A stretch of DNA of 64,000 nucleotides from Selenomonas sputigena ATCC 35185. GTDB taxonomy: Bacteria > Bacillota > Negativicutes > Selenomonadales > Selenomonadaceae. The notes under the pieces are model-generated. The model worked only from the letters and a program-made list of their open reading frames with translations, ran no database searches and was not told where the DNA came from. A program made the position numbers and the translations under genes. Location of the stretch: the NCBI RefSeq assembly GCF_000208405.1, contig NC_015437.1:1853501-1917500 (forward strand), read 5' to 3'. Of the stretch, positions 26,283-34,463 are shown piece after piece (within the stretch, counting starts at the first letter, position 1; each line of letters opens with the position of its first letter).

Positions 26283-26907
26283 AGTACGCCTCCAATTTCT
26301 TGAATCCCCACGTCAGAACGAACGTCATCGCGAGATAAAAGACTGCCGCCACGAAAAACGGCGTCATGTCGAACTCGCGCTGCACGATCGTACGCGCCAC
26401 GCGCAGGAGATCGTTCATCGCCAGAATGTAGATGAGCGACGTATCCTTGACGAGGTTGATCGTCTCGTTGCTCACAGGCGGCAGGACGTGGCGGATCATC
26501 TGCGGCACGATGATGCGCCGCATCGTCTGCGTGTACGTCATGCCGAGAGACTTCGCCGCTTCATACTGCCCGCGCCCGATCGACTGGATGCCCGCACGGA
26601 AAATTTCCGCGAAGTACGCCGCATAGTTGAGCGTAAACGCGAGGAGCGCCGCCGCGATGTCGGGCAGACGTATGCCAACCATCGGCAGGGCGAAGTAGAC
26701 GAAGAGAAGCTGCAGCATCAGCGGCGTGCCGCGCATGAGCCAGATGTAGAACTCCATCAGAAGGCACAAAGGCCCGAGCTTCGATATGCGGCAGAGCGCG
26801 ACGAGAAGCCCCAAGGGCAGTGACAAGAGGAGCGTCACGCAGAAGATTTCCAGCGTGATTTGTGCGCCCTCCATCATCAAGAGCGCCGTCCCCATGATTT
26901 GTTCCAT
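26263..26907 (-). CDS. Polar amino-acid ABC transporter permease
   Basis: A 214-residue HisM/GlnP-type permease with about five membrane helices and the family loop motif ([20 protein letters not shown]) at about residues 136-155, the coupling helix for the ATPase. The AATAAGGAGAG site is well placed. With the ATPase it forms an importer; the binding protein must be encoded elsewhere. Confidence 0.92.
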   Translation of the reverse strand: MEQIMGTALLMMEGAQITLEIFCVTLLLSLPLGLLVALCRISKLGPLCLLMEFYIWLMRGTPLMLQLLFVYFALPMVGIRLPDIAAALLAFTLNYAAYFAEIFRAGIQSIGRGQYEAAKSLGMTYTQTMRRIIVPQMIRHVLPPVSNETINLVKDTSLIYILAMNDLLRVARTIVQREFDMTPFFVAAVFYLAMTFVLTWGFKKLEAYYGKYDE

Positions 26908-27069
26908 AGATTTCTCTCCTTATTTTCGGAAGCATCGCTTTTTGCGCCGCTCCGACGATTGCCCTTCTATCTTATCACAAATTTTCCCTTTCGCCCATAT
27001 TTTTAGGAGAAAATAGATATGTAGCATAGGAAAACGCACGAAGCGTCAGCCGTCCGCTGGAAAAACGAC
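26908..27069. other. Non-coding stretch upstream of the amino-acid ABC operon
   Basis: This AT-rich stretch lies between the ABC permease and the par-like locus. It should contain the promoter of the ABC operon on the minus strand, but no clear -35/-10 pair was identified. No gene is seen. Confidence 0.4.
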
Positions 27070-27099
27070 TTGCACATGATTAGCGAAATATGCTATACT
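27070..27099 (+). promoter_or_regulatory. Promoter of par-like antitoxin RNA
   Basis: TTGCAC (27070-27075), an 18-base spacer and TATACT (27094-27099) form a strong sigma-A-like promoter on the plus strand. It reads toward the shared terminator at 27139-27170, and no plus-strand protein gene follows. Confidence 0.75.
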
Positions 27100-27109
27100 A
27101 CGGGTGGCA

Positions 27110-27135
27110 AATGTGATGATTGTCATAACCGATAC
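27110..27135 (+). repeat. Direct repeat copy 1 (antitoxin side)
   Basis: Contains AATGTGATGATTG, six further bases, then CCGATAC. Copy 2 at 27285-27307 has the same 13-base and 7-base blocks with three bases between them. The pair corresponds in position to the DRa/DRb repeats of par loci. Confidence 0.8.
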
Positions 27136-27138
27136 ACG

Positions 27139-27170
27139 AAAGACCCCCAAGTTGCACCTTGGGGGTCTTT
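27139..27170. terminator. Bidirectional terminator shared by toxin mRNA and antitoxin RNA
   Basis: A perfect 13-bp stem, AAAGACCCCCAAG paired with CTTGGGGGTCTTT around a TTGCAC loop. It sits between two convergent promoters, 43 bases before and 24 bases after the respective partners. The T tracts are modest on both strands. Confidence 0.85.
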
Positions 27171-27193
27171 CTGTTCCCTTATTGCAGGTGGGC

Positions 27194-27301
27194 TTAATCC
27201 CTAGGCTCATCGCCGTCGGTCTCCCTCTCATCGAGCCGTTTGCTAACGTAATTGGCAATTACGCCAGCCAAGATGGAGAGAATGAATGTGATGATTGACA
27301 C
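27194..27301 (-). CDS. Fst-like small hydrophobic toxin peptide
   Basis: A 35-codon reading frame starting at GTG (27299-27301), five bases after a GGGGGG ribosome-binding tract. The peptide has one hydrophobic segment (SIITFILSILAGVIANYV) followed by a charged tail beginning SKRLDERETDGDE. This is the layout of Fst, whose tail has a similar RVLDEED motif. Longer in-frame starts exist at ATG 27319 (41 codons) and ATG 27325 but lack a ribosome-binding site. The gene is convergent with a predicted antisense RNA and shares its terminator. Family identity is by eye. Confidence 0.7.
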   Translation of the reverse strand: MSIITFILSILAGVIANYVSKRLDERETDGDEPRD

Positions 27302-27307
27302 CGATAC
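27285..27307 (+). repeat. Direct repeat copy 2 (toxin translation start)
   Basis: AATGTGATGATTG then ACA then CCGATAC; on the minus strand this segment covers the GTG start codon and the bases just before it. Pairing with the antitoxin RNA here would block ribosome entry. Confidence 0.8.
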
Positions 27308-27347
27308 CCCCCTTTCCATTGCCATGTATAGGGGCGGCAACTTGTAC

Positions 27348-27356
27348 AGTATATCA
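27348..27356 (-). promoter_or_regulatory. Extended -10 promoter of the par-like toxin
   Basis: On the minus strand TGATATACT is an extended -10 element (TGN plus TATACT) without a good -35. Initiation near 27341 would give a toxin mRNA of about 205 bases ending at the shared terminator, close to the size of RNA I in pAD1. Confidence 0.6.
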
Positions 27357-27410
27357 TATTTTGCCGTCTCGCGCTATTGAAGCGAACATTTGTATGTATA
27401 GATTACATGA

Positions 27411-27444
27411 AAAGAAGCCGCCCCGCAGGACGGCTTCTTTTTTT
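27411..27444. terminator. Terminator downstream of the RND operon
   Basis: A perfect 10-bp stem, AAAGAAGCCG with CGGCTTCTTT, followed by T residues on the plus strand (TTTTTTT in total) and a shorter T run on the minus strand. It separates the RND operon (minus) from the par-like locus. Confidence 0.8.
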
Positions 27445-27477
27445 AGGAAGTGCAGCAAGCCGCATCTTCCAACACTA

Positions 27478-30400
27478 TCACATATAATCGAGCGGCGTCT
27501 TCTTCTTCGCCTGCTTGAGCGTGCCGAGTTTTGCGGAAATCCATGCCACGATGACGTAGAACACGGGGATCAGGAACACGCCGAGGATCGTCGCAAACAG
27601 CATGCCGCCGACGACGGCGACGCCCATGCCGTTTCTCGCAGAAGCACCCGCACCCGTTGCGAGAGCAAGCGGCAGGCAGCCGATGATGAACGCGAAGCTC
27701 GTCATGAGAATCGGACGCAGGCGCAGGCCCGCCGCCTCGATCGCCGCCTTGACCGGCTCCATGCCTCGGTCGACGCGCACCTTCGCGAACTCGACGATGA
27801 GGATCGCGTTCTTCGCCGCCAGACCGATGATCATGATGATGCCGATCTGCATGTAGATGCTGTCCTGCAGCCCTGCATTCATGTGGTGGAACAGGATCAT
27901 GCCGCCCATGCCGAGCACGTACTCGGAAAGGAGTGCGCCCAGGATGCCCGTAGGCACTGTCAGGAGTACGGCAAACGGCACACTCCAGCTCTCGTAGAGA
28001 GCCGCGAGGCAAAGGAATACGAATACAAAGCACAAGGCGAGCACGCGCAGCGTCGAGCTTCCCGCTGTCTTCTCCTCGCGGCTCTGACCCGACCACTCGA
28101 TGTTGAAGCCCGCAGGAGCCACCTCAGAGACGACCTCTTCCGCCGCACGCATCGCGTCGCCCGAGCTGTAGCCCGAGGCTGCATTGCCCTGGATCTGAAC
28201 GGCACGCGCCGCGTTGAAGCGCGAAATGATCGGTGCGCCCGTGCCGCGCTTCGGCTTCAGGAGCGTGTCAAGCGGCACCATCGTGCCCGCGTTCGACTTG
28301 ACGAAGATGAAGCGCGCCGCCTCAACCTCCGAGCGATACGGCATATCCGCCTGCATCATGACCTTGTAGGTACGGCCGAACTGATTGAAGTCATTGACCT
28401 GATAGCCGCCGAAATTGACCTGCAGAGCCGTGAACACATCGCTCATCTGCACGCCGAGCTGCTTGACCTTCTCGCGGTCGATCTCAAAGTCATAGACTGG
28501 CGAGTCAATGCTGTATGTCGTCCGCACGCCCTGCAGTTCGGGACGCTGATTCATCGCCTGCACGATCTGCTTCGTGATCGCATCAAGCTCCTCATCCGTA
28601 TGCCCTGACATATCCTGCAGCTGCATCGTCCAGCCGCCGACCATGCCGAGTCCCGGCAGAGCCGGCATGTTGAACGCAATCACCTGCGACTCAGGCGCGA
28701 CCTTCGCGCCAATGCCGAAGGTCTTGCCAATGAGCATGTTGATATTCGTCTCCACCGTCGTGCGCTCACTCCACGGATCGAGTCCGACGAAGATCGTGCC
28801 TGCGCTCGACTTCGCGCCGAAAGACAGGATATCGAAACCGTTGATAGCCATGACCATATCGACGCCGGGCAGCTCCTTGAGAGAGGCCTGCACCTTGTCT
28901 ATGCTCTCCTGCGTGACGTTGGTCGACGTGCCGGGCGGCAGACTTACGGAAACGATGTAAAAGCCTTGATCTTCATCCGGTACGAAGGTCGATGGCATGT
29001 TCTTGTAGACGATCGCCGTAAGGGCGCAGACGAGCACCATGAAGAGAATGGCGAAGCGCGACTTGCGAATCATCTTGGCGACAATGCCCAAGTAGCCGCT
29101 CTTCGTCTTGTCAAACCACGTATTGAAACCGGCGAAGAAGCGGTCGAGAATGCCCTTCTTGTCTTCCTTGTCCTTCGCGTGCGGCTTCAAGATCAAAGCG
29201 CAAAGAGCCGGCGTCAAGGACAGGGCGACAAAGGCCGAGATTGCCATGGAAATGGCGATGGTCAGGGCGAACTGCTTGTAGAGCACGCCCATCATGCCGC
29301 CCAAGAAGGCGACGGGGACGAAGACGGCGGCGAGCACGAAGGCGATCGCCACGACAGGTCCCTGCACCTCGTCCATCGCGCGCTCCGTCGCATCGATGAC
29401 ATTCAGACCCTCCTCCATGTGATGCTCGACATTTTCGATGACGACGATGGCGTCGTCGACAACAAGACCAATGGCGAGAACCATCGCGAAGAGCGTCAAC
29501 GTGTTGATGCTGAAGTCAAGCGCGATGAACGCGATGAACGTGCCGATCAAGGATACGGGCACAGCTAAGAGCGGTATGAGCGTCGCGCGCCAGCTCTGCA
29601 AAAAGACGAAGATGACGAGCACGACGAGGAGAAGCGCCTCAACGAAGGTGTGGACGACCTCCGTGATGGACTCACGGATATAGTTCGTGCTGTCCACGAT
29701 CGTATCGCAGCGCATCTCGGGGGGGAAGTTCGGCCGCGCCTCGTCGATGACCTGTTTGACAGCGGCGACCGTCTGCATGGCATTGGCGTCGCTCGTGAGC
29801 TGAACGCCCATGGCAAGCGCCGGATGACCGTTCGCCTTGGCGATGATGTTGTTCGTCTTCGCGCCTGTCTCCACGCGCGCGACATCCTTGAGGCGCACGA
29901 AGCTGCCATCGCCTGCGGCGCGCACGATGATATTGCCGAACTGCTCGGGCGTCACGAGACGGCCGTTGACCTTGCCCGTCGCCTGCTTTTCCTGCATCTC
30001 GGGCACGGGCATCGCACCGATCGTACCCGCCGGCGCCTGCATGTTCTGCTCCTTGATCGCGGCTGCGACATCGGAGACCGTGAGCCCGAGTTCTGCGAGC
30101 TTGTCGGGATTGAGCCAGACACGCATCGAGTAATCCGAGCCGAAGATCTGGACGTCACCGACGCCGTGCACGCGCTTGATCTTATCGAGGAGATAGATCG
30201 TCGCATAATTCTTGAGGAACGTGCTGTCGTAGAGGTCGCTGTCCGAATAGATGGAAACCATCATCGCCATGTCGTTCGACGCCTTCTTCGTCGTGACGCC
30301 GACCGTCTTGACGTCGTCGGGCAGGCTCGCCGTCGCCACGGCGACATTGTTCTGCACCTTGACCGAATCCATGTCGCCGTCCGATCCGGTCTCGAACGTG

Positions 30401-30675
30401 ACCGTCAGACTGTAGCGCCCCGTGTCGTCCGAGTTGGAACTCATGTAGTCCATGCCCTGCGTGCCGTTGACCTGATCTTCAATGATCTGCGCGACCGTCT
30501 GATTGACGACGCTCGCGCTCGCTCCCGTATACATCGTGCCGACGGTGACCGTCGGCGGCGAGATCTGCGGGTACTGCGCGATCGGCAGCTGAAGCCCCGC
30601 GATGACGCCGCAGATGACGATCAAAAGCGCGATGACGATGGCAAAAATCGGCCGATGGATAAAAAACTTTGCCAA
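27478..30675 (-). CDS. RND efflux transporter, HAE1 (AcrB/MexB) family
   Basis: A 1065-residue inner-membrane proton-driven drug exporter with the HAE1 layout: N-terminal helix (FAIVIALLIVICGVIAG), two large periplasmic loops and 12 membrane helices. The proton-relay aspartate pair is seen in LAIGLVVDDAIVVIENVEHH and the family motif FVPDEDQGFYIVSVSLPPG is present. Full length. It follows the adaptor gene by 18 bases. No outer-membrane TolC-like gene is in the window, so a channel must come from elsewhere. Confidence 0.95.
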   Translation of the reverse strand: MAKFFIHRPIFAIVIALLIVICGVIAGLQLPIAQYPQISPPTVTVGTMYTGASASVVNQTVAQIIEDQVNGTQGMDYMSSNSDDTGRYSLTVTFETGSDGDMDSVKVQNNVAVATASLPDDVKTVGVTTKKASNDMAMMVSIYSDSDLYDSTFLKNYATIYLLDKIKRVHGVGDVQIFGSDYSMRVWLNPDKLAELGLTVSDVAAAIKEQNMQAPAGTIGAMPVPEMQEKQATGKVNGRLVTPEQFGNIIVRAAGDGSFVRLKDVARVETGAKTNNIIAKANGHPALAMGVQLTSDANAMQTVAAVKQVIDEARPNFPPEMRCDTIVDSTNYIRESITEVVHTFVEALLLVVLVIFVFLQSWRATLIPLLAVPVSLIGTFIAFIALDFSINTLTLFAMVLAIGLVVDDAIVVIENVEHHMEEGLNVIDATERAMDEVQGPVVAIAFVLAAVFVPVAFLGGMMGVLYKQFALTIAISMAISAFVALSLTPALCALILKPHAKDKEDKKGILDRFFAGFNTWFDKTKSGYLGIVAKMIRKSRFAILFMVLVCALTAIVYKNMPSTFVPDEDQGFYIVSVSLPPGTSTNVTQESIDKVQASLKELPGVDMVMAINGFDILSFGAKSSAGTIFVGLDPWSERTTVETNINMLIGKTFGIGAKVAPESQVIAFNMPALPGLGMVGGWTMQLQDMSGHTDEELDAITKQIVQAMNQRPELQGVRTTYSIDSPVYDFEIDREKVKQLGVQMSDVFTALQVNFGGYQVNDFNQFGRTYKVMMQADMPYRSEVEAARFIFVKSNAGTMVPLDTLLKPKRGTGAPIISRFNAARAVQIQGNAASGYSSGDAMRAAEEVVSEVAPAGFNIEWSGQSREEKTAGSSTLRVLALCFVFVFLCLAALYESWSVPFAVLLTVPTGILGALLSEYVLGMGGMILFHHMNAGLQDSIYMQIGIIMIIGLAAKNAILIVEFAKVRVDRGMEPVKAAIEAAGLRLRPILMTSFAFIIGCLPLALATGAGASARNGMGVAVVGGMLFATILGVFLIPVFYVIVAWISAKLGTLKQAKKKTPLDYM

Positions 30676-30693
30676 GCTTATGCCCTCCTATGC

Positions 30694-31893
30694 CTATTTG
30701 CCCAACGTGCTCACACTGGAATCGAATGCCTTCATATCGTTTTCGAACGAGAAGCCCATGTCGGCTGCCGTGACCTCCGTCGGAGAAAGCTCGACGCCCT
30801 CCTGCAGGTTCGTCAGACCTTCGACGACGACGAGATCATTCGCCGAAATGCCATCCTTGATGATGTAGAAGCTGCCCACCTTGTCGCCGAGCGTCACGGT
30901 ACGCGCCTTCGACTTGCCGTCCTCCATGACCATCACGAAGGACTTGTCGAGAAGCTGCTGCACGGCACGCTCGGGCACGAGAATGGCATTCGGCACCGTC
31001 TGGCCCGAGATCTTCACGCGTGCGAACATGCCGGGCAGCAGAAGGCCGCCGGGATTGTCGAAGAGCGCCTTGATCTTCAAGGTTCCCGTATTGTCCTTCA
31101 AGGCGCGATCCGTCTCAACGATGCGCCCGTCGATCGGATATGCCGTACCGTCCGCAAGCGTCAGTGACACATGCGCCGAAGGAGCGCCCTCGCCGCGCAT
31201 GGCGGCGCCCATGAACTTCAAGTAATCCGTCTCGCTGATGCTGAACGTCGCGTAGACGGGATCGTTCGTGCCGACCGTCACGAGCGTCGTATTGCCCGCC
31301 GTTACGAACGTGCCGACGGCAACATCGTCGACGGCGAGCTGCCCCGTCATCGGCGCGTAAATCGTCGTGTCGGCAAGATCCTGCTGCGCGCGGCGAAGGA
31401 GCGCTGCGTTCGCCTCAGCCGCCGACTCGTAGGCGCTGACGTTCGCACGCTGCGTCGCCACCGTCTGCTCCGGAATCGCTGCTGCCTCGTAAAGAGCCTC
31501 ATAGCGCGAGAGATCGACGCGCGCGTTGCTCAAGGTCGCCTCCGTCTGTGCGAGCGCTGCCTGCGCCTGCCAGACAGCGGACTCGTACTGACGCGAGTCG
31601 ATGCGATAGAGCGCCTGTCCCGCTGTGACGAAGTCGCCGCCCTTCACATACTTTTCGACGACGGCGCCCGAAACCTTCGACTGCACCTTGACCTCGTCCT
31701 TGCCCGCAATCTGACCCGCATACTCGCTCGTGATCGGTGCATCCTGCTGCATGGCCTTCATGACCTTGACCTGCGCCGGTCCCTTCTGCATGCCCTGCTG
31801 TCCGCCGCAGCCGCTCAAGAGCACGGCGAAAGAGAGAACGGATGCCGCCAAAAACATGGAAAAACCGACCGTTTTCTTCTGTAGGAAAAACAA
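30694..31893 (-). CDS. RND efflux periplasmic adaptor (MFP) lipoprotein
   Basis: This adaptor bridges the RND pump to an outer-membrane channel. The 399-residue form begins at TTG 31893 and has a lipoprotein signal with lipobox LLSGC (Cys at about residue 29), a KK n-region, then barrel-sandwich (VKVQSKVSGAVVEKYVKGGD), hairpin and beta-barrel domains. An ATG at 31857 would leave the signal without positive charges, so TTG is preferred with moderate certainty. The RND gene follows directly. Confidence 0.9.
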   Translation of the reverse strand: MFFLQKKTVGFSMFLAASVLSFAVLLSGCGGQQGMQKGPAQVKVMKAMQQDAPITSEYAGQIAGKDEVKVQSKVSGAVVEKYVKGGDFVTAGQALYRIDSRQYESAVWQAQAALAQTEATLSNARVDLSRYEALYEAAAIPEQTVATQRANVSAYESAAEANAALLRRAQQDLADTTIYAPMTGQLAVDDVAVGTFVTAGNTTLVTVGTNDPVYATFSISETDYLKFMGAAMRGEGAPSAHVSLTLADGTAYPIDGRIVETDRALKDNTGTLKIKALFDNPGGLLLPGMFARVKISGQTVPNAILVPERAVQQLLDKSFVMVMEDGKSKARTVTLGDKVGSFYIIKDGISANDLVVVEGLTNLQEGVELSPTEVTAADMGFSFENDMKAFDSSVSTLGK

Positions 31894-31996
31894 GATTCCT
31901 CTGCCCCCTTCTTCCCCTCGCCTGCTTTCCGAGACTGCGGGGCGCTTCAAAAATTTTTTACCTTTCGGAAGGGCAAAACCGCCCTTATAACTCTCA

Positions 31997-32025
31997 ATAG
32001 TATATGAACAAAATGGAAAAGTCAA
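31997..32025 (-). promoter_or_regulatory. Promoter of the MFP-RND operon
   Basis: Minus-strand TTGACT (32020-32025), a 17-base spacer and TACTAT (31997-32002) form a sigma-A-like promoter. The -35 lies in the T-rich tail of the terminator of the upstream radical SAM gene, so the efflux genes are likely transcribed independently of the haem locus. Confidence 0.6.
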
Positions 32026-32071
32026 GAAAAAGAAAAGGCAGGGCAAGCCGTGAAACGACTGCACCCTGCCC
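32026..32071 (-). terminator. Terminator after the HutW-like gene
   Basis: A stem formed by GGCAGGG (32037-32043) and CCCTGCC (32064-32070), followed on the minus strand by TTTTCTTTTTCTT. It starts 70 bases beyond the stop of the radical SAM gene. Confidence 0.75.
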
Positions 32072-32140
32072 TGAGGAAGCGCGAAGAAATTCCGTGCCAA
32101 TCGGACGGACTTCATCCTATCCGCACCGCCCCGAAAATCC

Positions 32141-33766
32141 TTATTTCTCCTCGATTTTCCGCTCTTCCATCATCTTCTGAAGACGCCGCATGTCTTCCAT
32201 CGTCGGCATGCCCTGGATGCCGACTTCCTTAGCGAACTCCTTGAGCACTTTCAAGGACGGCATACCGCCCTTCGCCATCTTCTGCATGCGCTGCATCATC
32301 TCGATGGACGGCACGCCGTTCATGCCGACGCCGTGCATCTTTTCCTTCGCTTCGCCATGCTTCTTGTCCTGCGCCGCGATACTCTCAACGCTCATCTCGT
32401 TCTCGCCCGTCAGCAGGTACTGTATGCACTCGACCGTCGTCTGCGCGATATTGACCTCCCAGAACTTGCCCGCGACCGTCAGCTCGTACTGCACGCCGTT
32501 GAAGGCGACGAGTCCGCGCTCTGCCCAAAGCTCATAGAGCCAGCGCAGGTCTTCGAGACGCTCGTCCATCGCCGTGAGGCGTGAGATTTCCATCCAGCCC
32601 TGCTCCAACATGCTGACGGCGCAGTTGGAAAACGGCTGGATCTCCGACTGCTTGACGAGACCCATGATGGGCTTCTGATTGCTCGCCACGAGCATGGCGT
32701 AGGGCTGCAGCACGCGATGCAGCATGACGGCGTAGCCTTCGAGGAAGCCGCCTGCACTGCTGCCGAAGGGGAACATCGGCACGCCCTTCTTCGCAAGCGC
32801 GTTGTAGAGACTGCGCTCGCGGTTGCTGCTCGCCCAGTGGCACATGCTGAGCTGACGCCAGCCGCGCTTCTTCATGTAATCGTGCGCGAAAGCGTACATC
32901 TTCGCCTGCTCCTTCGTCGTCGCAGCAGGATCGAGCTTGCCCTCGGCGATGCGCTTGTTGAGGTCGCTTCCTTCAAAGACGTTGAGCTGGTAGAAGTCCG
33001 CGCCGTCGATGCCCGAGGCAATGAGATCGTCGAGATCCTGCTGCCAGACCTCCATCGACTGACCGGGCAGACCGAAGATGAGGTCGAGCACGACCGAGCA
33101 CTGCTCGTAGGACTTCAGAAGTTTGAGCCGTTCGAGGACTTCCTCCCTCGACTCGATCCTGCCCTGCGACTGACGCACCTTCGTATCGAAGGACTGCACG
33201 CCGAGCGAGATGCGGTTGACGCCGTTCGCGAGCCACGCCTCGATCTTCTCGGGCACGAGGTCATGGATGCGGCCTTCGAGCGTCAGCTCGTAATCATTTG
33301 CCAAGGGCAGGACACGGCGCAGCGTGCTGAGGACGCGCGCGGCATTTTCCGCCGAAAGCGACGTCGGCGTGCCGCCGCCGATGAAGACGGCGTGTATGAG
33401 ACCGCCCTTGAGGCGCGGCGCGTCCGCAGACGCCTCGATCTCTTCGATCAGAGCCTCGACGTAGTCATCCTCCGCCGACTGATGCGCGGCATTTTGGAAA
33501 AAGCCGCAGTAGAGGCACTTCGTCTTGCAGAACGGGATGTGGATGTACGCCGCCTGCACCTCGCCCTTCTTCGCGGGCGTGTTCATGATGCGCAGCCACG
33601 TCTCCTGCGCCTCAGCGGGCGGCACGACCTCGCCGCGCACGCCTGCATGAACGACGCGCTTTCTCGGGAACGCTTCCGTCAGCGGGTCGTTCGCCGCTCT
33701 GCCGAACTGCAGCTCGCGCTGCTCCTCGGTATCGGCATCGAACATATCTTTCAATTTATAAGCCAT
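32141..33766 (-). CDS. hutW: ChuW/HutW-type radical SAM anaerobic haem-degrading enzyme
   Basis: A 541-residue radical SAM protein with the cluster motif C80-x3-C84-x2-C87 in IPFCKTKCLYCGFFQNAA, and IGGGTPTSL, GVNRISLGVQSFD and LDLIFGLPGQ elements. The CGFFQNA form and the HemW-like C-terminal domain fit the ChuW/HutW/HmuW group, which opens haem without oxygen to release iron, rather than HemW or HemN. The last ~65 residues add a three-fold repeat of GVPS/GMPS/GMPT helices not part of the usual enzyme. It follows a flavodoxin and a TonB system, as in known haem operons. Confusion with another HemN-like family is possible. Confidence 0.82.
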   Translation of the reverse strand: MAYKLKDMFDADTEEQRELQFGRAANDPLTEAFPRKRVVHAGVRGEVVPPAEAQETWLRIMNTPAKKGEVQAAYIHIPFCKTKCLYCGFFQNAAHQSAEDDYVEALIEEIEASADAPRLKGGLIHAVFIGGGTPTSLSAENAARVLSTLRRVLPLANDYELTLEGRIHDLVPEKIEAWLANGVNRISLGVQSFDTKVRQSQGRIESREEVLERLKLLKSYEQCSVVLDLIFGLPGQSMEVWQQDLDDLIASGIDGADFYQLNVFEGSDLNKRIAEGKLDPAATTKEQAKMYAFAHDYMKKRGWRQLSMCHWASSNRERSLYNALAKKGVPMFPFGSSAGGFLEGYAVMLHRVLQPYAMLVASNQKPIMGLVKQSEIQPFSNCAVSMLEQGWMEISRLTAMDERLEDLRWLYELWAERGLVAFNGVQYELTVAGKFWEVNIAQTTVECIQYLLTGENEMSVESIAAQDKKHGEAKEKMHGVGMNGVPSIEMMQRMQKMAKGGMPSLKVLKEFAKEVGIQGMPTMEDMRRLQKMMEERKIEEK

Positions 33767-33777
33767 TACGCTTCACC

Positions 33778-34293
33778 TCATGAAATCTTCGCCATCGTCT
33801 CCTCGGCGAACTTCTTCGCCGCCGCCAAATCCGCCTCGTCAGGATGCGTCGCCGCCTGGGCATGGAGTGCATCGCGTTCGGGCGACTGGCCGTGGACATG
33901 ACCCTTCGGGAACTGCTTGTACATCATCTCAATGACCTTGGGATCGACAGCGCCCTGGCAGATAAACTTGCCAACAGGCGTCTTGCCCTCAGGCAGAAGC
34001 TCTGCCGCCTTGTCCAAGCTCTCGGCTGCATGAGGCGACTTCGGATTCGCACCGAGCGTCGCGAAGAGCGCCACATGCTTGTTCCTCAGCTTCGGCAAAA
34101 GATCCGCCGTCGCCTTGTCCGCCGTGCCGCGGTCAACCCAGAAGCCGACGAATACACAGTCGTAGTCGGCGAGATCGGCGGGCACGTCCTTGATGGAGAC
34201 CGCCTCGGTTCCTGCGGGCAGGCCGCTCGCAATCGCCTCACCGACCTTCTTCGTGTTTCCCGTAAGGGACGAATATACAACAATCGTACGCAT
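33778..34293 (-). CDS. Flavodoxin-family protein (HmuF-like) of the haem locus
   Basis: A 171-residue flavodoxin fold starting MRTIVVYSSLTGNTKKVGEAIAS, with the phosphate loop SSLTGNTKK and the ADYDCVFVGFWVDRGTAD and ALFATLGANPKSP segments around the flavin. Flavodoxins of this kind accompany the radical SAM haem enzymes; the Fusobacterium HmuF is reported to handle haem and reduce the product. The Pro/His/Gln-rich C-terminal part (KGHVHGQSPERDALHAQ) is typical of this subgroup. It lies 12 bases upstream of hutW. Confidence 0.85.
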   Translation of the reverse strand: MRTIVVYSSLTGNTKKVGEAIASGLPAGTEAVSIKDVPADLADYDCVFVGFWVDRGTADKATADLLPKLRNKHVALFATLGANPKSPHAAESLDKAAELLPEGKTPVGKFICQGAVDPKVIEMMYKQFPKGHVHGQSPERDALHAQAATHPDEADLAAAKKFAEETMAKIS

Positions 34294-34349
34294 AGAAAAT
34301 TCTCCTTTTTCTGAATGTAATTCATGAATATACTTGACTTGACATTCAT

Positions 34350-34358
34350 ATTATAACA
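34350..34358 (-). promoter_or_regulatory. Extended -10 promoter before the flavodoxin gene
   Basis: Minus-strand TGTTATAAT, an extended -10 element. Just downstream the transcript start region has ATGAAT and ATTCAT arms 14 bases apart (34321-34347), which could be an operator. This would give the flavodoxin-hutW pair a promoter in addition to read-through from tonB. Confidence 0.5.
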
Positions 34359-34463
34359 TATAATCCCGCAAAGGGAAGAGGCGAGAAGAAAAATTTCTCT
34401 AACCTTTCCTCCCGCCATCCTCTGCGGTCTGTACTGCTTACCTTTGCTCGCGATGCTTCAAAG

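Larger units (their letters stand above)
27106..27175 (+). ncRNA. Predicted antitoxin RNA of Fst/par-type system
   Basis: A short RNA of about 65-70 bases is predicted from the promoter at 27070-27099 to the terminator at 27139-27170. It carries direct-repeat copy 1 (27110-27135), whose blocks AATGTGATGATTG and CCGATAC recur at 27285-27307 inside the toxin start region on the same strand. The RNA is therefore complementary to the toxin mRNA at its GTG start and at the shared terminator. This is the arrangement of RNA II in the enterococcal pAD1 par locus, and the size is similar. Ends are inferred. Confidence 0.7.

Noticed and set aside
27018-27029. TATGTAGCATAG repeated at 27018-27029 and 39162-39173
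   Set aside because: A 12-base match with no similarity in the flanks, one copy in each of two AT-rich gaps; chance or a weak shared motif cannot be told apart, so no attachment site or mobile element is claimed.
27104-27298. 64-codon plus-strand ORF across the par-like locus
   Set aside because: It runs through the terminator hairpin and opposite the toxin reading frame, has no ribosome-binding site, and its protein is not of natural composition; the direct-repeat/RNA explanation fits better.
34321-34365. Plus-strand sigma-A-like promoter (TTGACT ... TATAAT) between the flavodoxin gene and tonB
   Set aside because: The spacer is 19 bases and no plus-strand gene or terminator follows; the minus-strand extended -10 at the same place explains the TATAAT better.
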